Part shown: piece after piece, positions 61,530 to 64,000 of the stretch
How the letters are laid out: every line of letters starts with the position of its first letter
Numbering within the stretch: the stretch's first letter is position 1
Origin: Devosia sp. LC5
Lineage (GTDB): Bacteria; Pseudomonadota; Alphaproteobacteria; Rhizobiales; Devosiaceae
NCBI RefSeq assembly: GCF_000735585.1
Contig: NZ_JNNO01000010.1
Span: 32,764 to 96,763 of the forward strand
Direction of reading: 5' to 3'
Length of the DNA: 64,000 nt
Notes under the pieces: generated by a model
What the model was told of the DNA's origin: nothing
Seen by the model: the letters and a program-made list of their open reading frames with translations, nothing else
Database searches by the model: none
Translations under genes and position numbers: made by a program

Positions 61530-61865
61530 ATGAGCAAACGATTTTTAATCAGTGCGGCACTGGCCGTGGCGCTAACGAGCCCTGCTTTCGCCCAGTTCCC
61601 ACCGCCCGGCGTTTATCTTTGCGTCGACATGCAAGGCGCCGCCTTCGGCACGCTGGGCCTTGCGCCGGCGGGCGACTACGACTTCCGTTCCAGCACCGCC
61701 ATTGGCGGTACAGGCCAAATGGCGTCGTCGGGCAATAGCGTCAATGCTGTGAGCGGCCCATTGGCCGATATCGGGCTCACGGGCAGCTTCAGCACCGAGG
61801 GCGGCAGGACCTCGTTCATGTTCAGCACGAACATGGGCAGCGTTTTGTGCGCTACCCCGGCCTAG
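61530..61865 (+). CDS. small secreted hypothetical protein
   Basis: A 111-aa protein with a clear signal peptide (about 1-21, SPAFAQ), then a short beta-rich Gly/Ser-rich domain with two cysteines (about 31 and 107). Not recognised. Divergent from the DUF808 gene. Confidence 0.65.
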   Translation: MSKRFLISAALAVALTSPAFAQFPPPGVYLCVDMQGAAFGTLGLAPAGDYDFRSSTAIGGTGQMASSGNSVNAVSGPLADIGLTGSFSTEGGRTSFMFSTNMGSVLCATPA

Positions 61866-61892
61866 CTCGTCGCTGCGGGTTGGCGGCTTTTC

Positions 61893-63917
61893 CTAGCCGG
61901 CAACCTTGGAGAAATCGGCCACCAGATGCATGGTGTCGCGCAGGCGGGCCAGCAGATTCAGCCGGTTGGCTCGGACAGCCGGATCGGCGTCGTTGACCAG
62001 CACCGCAGTGAAGAACGCATCCACCGGCGCGCGCAAAGTCGCCAATTCGGCCATGGCGCCCTTATAGTCGTCCTTGGCCACATGGGCGGAGACGGCGGCG
62101 TGCACGGCGTCGACGGCAAAGGCCAGCGTGGTTTCCTCCGCGAGTTGCAAAGTGTCCTGATCGACAGCGCCGGCGTAGCTCTTGCCGTCCTTTTTCTCCT
62201 CAGCAGCAAGGATATTGGCGGCGCGCTTGTAGCCGGCGAGCAGGTTCTTGCCGTCTTCGGACGAGAGCAGGGTCGAGAGGGCCTCGGCGCGCTGGGTGAT
62301 CTGCAGGATGTCGTTGCTATCGGCCGAAACCACTGCATCAAGCAGATCGTGCCGAGCACCTGCATCGCGCAGGGAAACCTTGAGCCGATCATGGAAGAAG
62401 GCCAGCAGGTCCGGCTCGACCTTGAGGGGGAATTTGAGCCCATTTTCGGAAATGATGCGGATCACACCCAGTGCCGCACGGCGCAAAGCGAATGGATCAC
62501 GGGAGCCGGTGGGCTTTTCGTCGATGGCCCAGAAGCCGGTCAATAGGTCGAGCTTGTCGGCCAGTGCCACGGCAATGGAGGTGGGCTCGGTCGGCACCTT
62601 ATCGGTGGGGCCGAGCGGCTTGTAGTGCATCTCGATGGCGGTGGCGATATCAGCGGGCTCGCCCTGCGCTGATGCATAATAGCGACCCATCAGGCCCTGC
62701 AATTCGGGGAATTCGCCGACCATGCCGGTGGTGAGATCGGCCTTGGCGAGCATGGCGGCGCGCTTGGCGCGTTCGGGATTGGCGCCCACTTGCGGGGCGA
62801 TTTCGCTAGCGAGCTTCACCAGCCGCTCGACGCGCTGGAACTGGGTGCCCAGCTTGGCGTGGAACACGGTGTCTTCGAGCTTGGGCAGGCCATGTTCGAG
62901 CGGCAGGGCCAGATCGCCCTGATAGAAGAAGGCCGCATCACTGAGGCGGGCGCGGATCACCCGTTCATTGCCGGCCGTGATCACCGCGCCGCCATCGGTG
63001 GCGATGGTATTGGCGGTGATGATGAAATTGGGCGCCAGCTTGCCCTCGGCATCGCGCAGGCAGAAGCATTTCTGATTGGCGCGAATGGTGGCGATGATCA
63101 CCTCTTCGGGCAGCTTGAGGAAATCGGGATCGAACGAGCCCATCATGACGACCGGCCATTCGACCAGCCCTGCCACTTCCTCGAGCAGGCCTTCATCGGC
63201 AATGACAGTCAGGCCTTGAGCAAAGGCCAGGTGCTCGGCATCGGTCCTGATGATGTCCTTGCGGCGATCGATATCGAGCACCACCTTGGCGCGCTCCAGC
63301 GCGGCCGCATAATCGTCGAACCGGCGCACCTTGATGGCCTCGGGCGCGAGGAACCGGTGACCGAACGTAGTCTGGCCTGATTTCAGCTCGTTGGAGGCGA
63401 AGGGAATGACCACCGGCTCTTCGTTTTCAGCGCCGAAGGTAGCGGTGATGGCACGCAGCGGGCGCACCCAATTAAAGGTGCCGCTGCCCCAGCGCATGGA
63501 TTTGGCCCAGGAGAAATCGGTGAGAATCTTGGGCAGAACGGCCGACAGCAGATCGACGGCATCGGCGCCGGGCCTGCTGATATGGGCGACATAGAAGTCA
63601 CCCTTTTTGGGATCGCTCTCGACTTTGGCATCTTCGATCGAGGCCAATCCCGCAGCACGCAGGAAGCCATCGATGGCCGGTTGCGGCGCACCGACCTTGG
63701 GGCCCTTCTTTTCTTCGCGGGTGTCCGGCGAGCGGGCGGGAAGCCCCGTCACGGTCAGCGCCAGGCGCCGGGGCGTCACGAACGCCTTGGCACCTTCATA
63801 GACCAGGCCCGCATCCACCAGCGCGTTGGTCACTGCCTTGCGCAGATCCTCAGCCGCACGACGCTGAAAGCGGGCGGGGATTTCCTCGGAAAAAAGTTCG
63901 AGCAGCAATTCGGGCAT
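61893..63917 (-). CDS. glyS: glycine--tRNA ligase beta subunit
   Basis: Beta chain of the heterotetrameric glycyl-tRNA synthetase, 674 aa. It starts [18 protein letters not shown] and has [25 protein letters not shown], the HD-like region and the C-terminal DALR-type anticodon-binding part (about 560-670, [22 protein letters not shown]). The alpha subunit gene glyQ would lie right of the window. Confidence 0.97.
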   Translation of the reverse strand: MPELLLELFSEEIPARFQRRAAEDLRKAVTNALVDAGLVYEGAKAFVTPRRLALTVTGLPARSPDTREEKKGPKVGAPQPAIDGFLRAAGLASIEDAKVESDPKKGDFYVAHISRPGADAVDLLSAVLPKILTDFSWAKSMRWGSGTFNWVRPLRAITATFGAENEEPVVIPFASNELKSGQTTFGHRFLAPEAIKVRRFDDYAAALERAKVVLDIDRRKDIIRTDAEHLAFAQGLTVIADEGLLEEVAGLVEWPVVMMGSFDPDFLKLPEEVIIATIRANQKCFCLRDAEGKLAPNFIITANTIATDGGAVITAGNERVIRARLSDAAFFYQGDLALPLEHGLPKLEDTVFHAKLGTQFQRVERLVKLASEIAPQVGANPERAKRAAMLAKADLTTGMVGEFPELQGLMGRYYASAQGEPADIATAIEMHYKPLGPTDKVPTEPTSIAVALADKLDLLTGFWAIDEKPTGSRDPFALRRAALGVIRIISENGLKFPLKVEPDLLAFFHDRLKVSLRDAGARHDLLDAVVSADSNDILQITQRAEALSTLLSSEDGKNLLAGYKRAANILAAEEKKDGKSYAGAVDQDTLQLAEETTLAFAVDAVHAAVSAHVAKDDYKGAMAELATLRAPVDAFFTAVLVNDADPAVRANRLNLLARLRDTMHLVADFSKVAG

Positions 63918-64000
63918 GGCACGCGTACCGGAAGTTAGAGGCGCGGTTTGCTTAGCTTGGGGAGCGGGTTATGTCCACTTCGTTCAAGTCACCATCCGCC

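Overview
The window is a GC-rich chromosomal segment from an alphaproteobacterium of the order Hyphomicrobiales. Gene content and order (pdxH divergent from a CbpA-like dnaJ, xseB followed by tlyA, NUDIX followed by a TIGR02301 protein, dihydroorotase divergent from ygfZ, ispH/rnhA, glyS) and the many solute-binding-protein transporters fit a Devosia-like genus best. That assignment is an inference from gene content, not from a marker gene. There is no rRNA, CRISPR array, prophage or transposase; two tRNA genes (Gln, Pro) lie at 32.5-32.8 kb.

0-31 kb and the transporter upstream of the tRNAs form an accessory, transport-rich half. It holds a TRAP solute receptor at the left edge; a siderophore uptake set (two FecCD permeases, binding protein, TonB-dependent receptor, AraC regulator) without its ATPase; a FadR-type GntR regulator divergent from a polyamine-type ABC transporter operon that ends in a hydantoin-racemase-like enzyme and a GNAT; and a large sugar-acid locus (14.7-27.1 kb). 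In that locus one minus-strand operon runs aldolase, enolase-superfamily dehydratase, two paralogous binding proteins, two permeases, ATPase, an IclR-SMP-30 fusion protein and an aldose dehydrogenase. A 2-keto-3-deoxy-sugar-acid kinase and a phosphotriesterase-family protein are on the plus strand, across a palindromic IclR-like operator from the operon start. The logic is uptake, oxidation to a lactone, lactone opening, dehydration, then phosphorylation and/or aldol cleavage, probably controlled by the fusion protein itself. 27.2-32.2 kb has a phosphoribosyltransferase, a CBS protein, a spermidine-synthase-like methyltransferase-fold protein and an NMT1/THI5-like ABC importer.

32.8-64 kb is mostly conserved core genome: bioY, an MBL hydrolase, bluB, pdxH, dnaJ-like, threonylcarbamoyl-AMP synthase, an HDAC-family amidohydrolase, xseB, SCO, tlyA, aroC, a histidine phosphatase, a GlcD-type oxidase, hemerythrin, SRAP, NUDIX, dihydroorotase, ygfZ, an HD hydrolase, a SleB-type hydrolase, a PEP-utilising PPDK-like protein, ispH, rnhA, DUF808 and glyS. 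It is punctuated by several families of intergenic palindromic repeats, densest at 41.9-42.3 and 48.6-49.2 kb. One visibly A+T-richer gene (49.3-50.5 kb) that I read as a PIN-domain protein sits beside the second repeat cluster.

The most unusual items are the IclR-SMP-30 one-protein regulator/lactonase; a PPDK-like protein with its ATP-grasp residues replaced but its phospho-histidine kept; the PIN-like islet gene; a 143-bp nested palindrome ending just before the xseB ribosome binding site; and shuffled repeat modules shared by two intergenic regions.
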